From positions 2,234,501-2,298,500 of the forward strand of contig NC_089826.1 in assembly GCF_035046505.1 (NCBI RefSeq): a stretch of DNA of 64,000 nt. The letters are read 5' to 3'. Each line of letters opens with the position of its first letter. The stretch's first letter is position 1. The DNA is from Tiliqua scincoides (Eukaryota > Chordata > Lepidosauria > Squamata > Scincidae). Below the pieces are notes generated by a model that saw only the letters and a program-made list of their open reading frames with translations, ran no database searches and was not told the origin of the DNA. A program made the position numbers and the translations under genes. Below, one piece after another: positions 63,729-64,000 of this stretch.

Positions 63729-64000
63729 CTGAGCGGAAGCAAGCAGAAGACAAAAGGCGTAACAGTTGGGGGCAGGCTAACCTGTGCAGGGCCTGTTTGT
63801 CAACAGCAGGGCTCTAACTGCAACTCCCGACAGCAGAGCTGCCCCCTTCTCCTCCCTGCAACCTGGACTCTCCCTGCCTGAGCCCCTGCTTCGTGTTCTC
63901 TTGCAAACTGAGGATGGCCACTGGCAACGTGAGACTGAACCCTTCATTTCAATGGGGCTTGCGCAGGAGGCCTCTCCACCGGATCAGGCCCACTGCCTTT
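63729..64000. other. Right edge: intron of the PCED1-like paralog
   Basis: If the exon at 63517-63728 is real, this is its upstream intron. No exon of the paralog is visible up to the window end. Confidence 0.45.

Overview
This is nuclear DNA from an amniote, most likely a squamate reptile. It carries vertebrate genes split by GT-AG introns, CpG-island promoters, many CR1 LINE 3' ends tipped with the TTCTTATG-type octamer, 5S rRNA-derived SINEs, L2-like tails, CORE/MIR-type tRNA SINEs and several hAT-like miniature elements. Nothing bacterial, organellar or intact-viral was seen. The species call rests on repeat types remembered from squamate genomes, not on a search.

Layout. 1-13.8 kb is mostly gene-free. 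It holds one possible last exon of an unidentified membrane protein on the minus strand near 1 kb, a CR1 LINE (3353-5430) broken by a solo LTR that itself carries a 5S SINE, and a CORE-SINE split by a hAT miniature element. 13.8-33.3 kb is CPXM1 on the plus strand: 14 coding exons, 774 codons plus stop, with all phases matching. Its order is signal peptide, Ser/Thr-rich stalk, Lys-rich segment, discoidin domain, M14 carboxypeptidase-like domain and transthyretin-like domain. 35.9-41.5 kb and 43.6-46.7 kb hold two NAT8/camello-like N-acetyltransferase genes on the plus strand, each with a CpG-island non-coding first exon and a single coding exon. 49.5-56.3 kb is PCED1A on the minus strand (7 coding exons, 413 aa). 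At 63.5-63.7 kb lies the last coding exon of a second PCED1-type gene on the same strand, so PCED1 appears tandemly duplicated. A short NAT8-like 3' relic lies antisense inside PCED1A intron 5 at 53.06 kb.

The genes do not form a pathway. CPXM1 is a secreted, probably catalytically dead carboxypeptidase-like protein. The NAT8-like proteins are membrane-anchored GNAT acetyltransferases, probably of the ER. PCED1A is a GDSL/SGNH-like family protein. CPXM1 next to PCED1A agrees with mammalian 20p13 synteny; NAT8-like genes between them do not match the mammalian arrangement as I know it.

No wholly new biological system was found. The most useful observations are the NAT8 relic, the PCED1 tandem copy, the tail shared by the 5S SINE and a LINE, the three-level nested insertion, the exact 140-bp array made of CR1 3' ends beside a CPXM1 exon, and several miniature elements with readable 8-bp target duplications.
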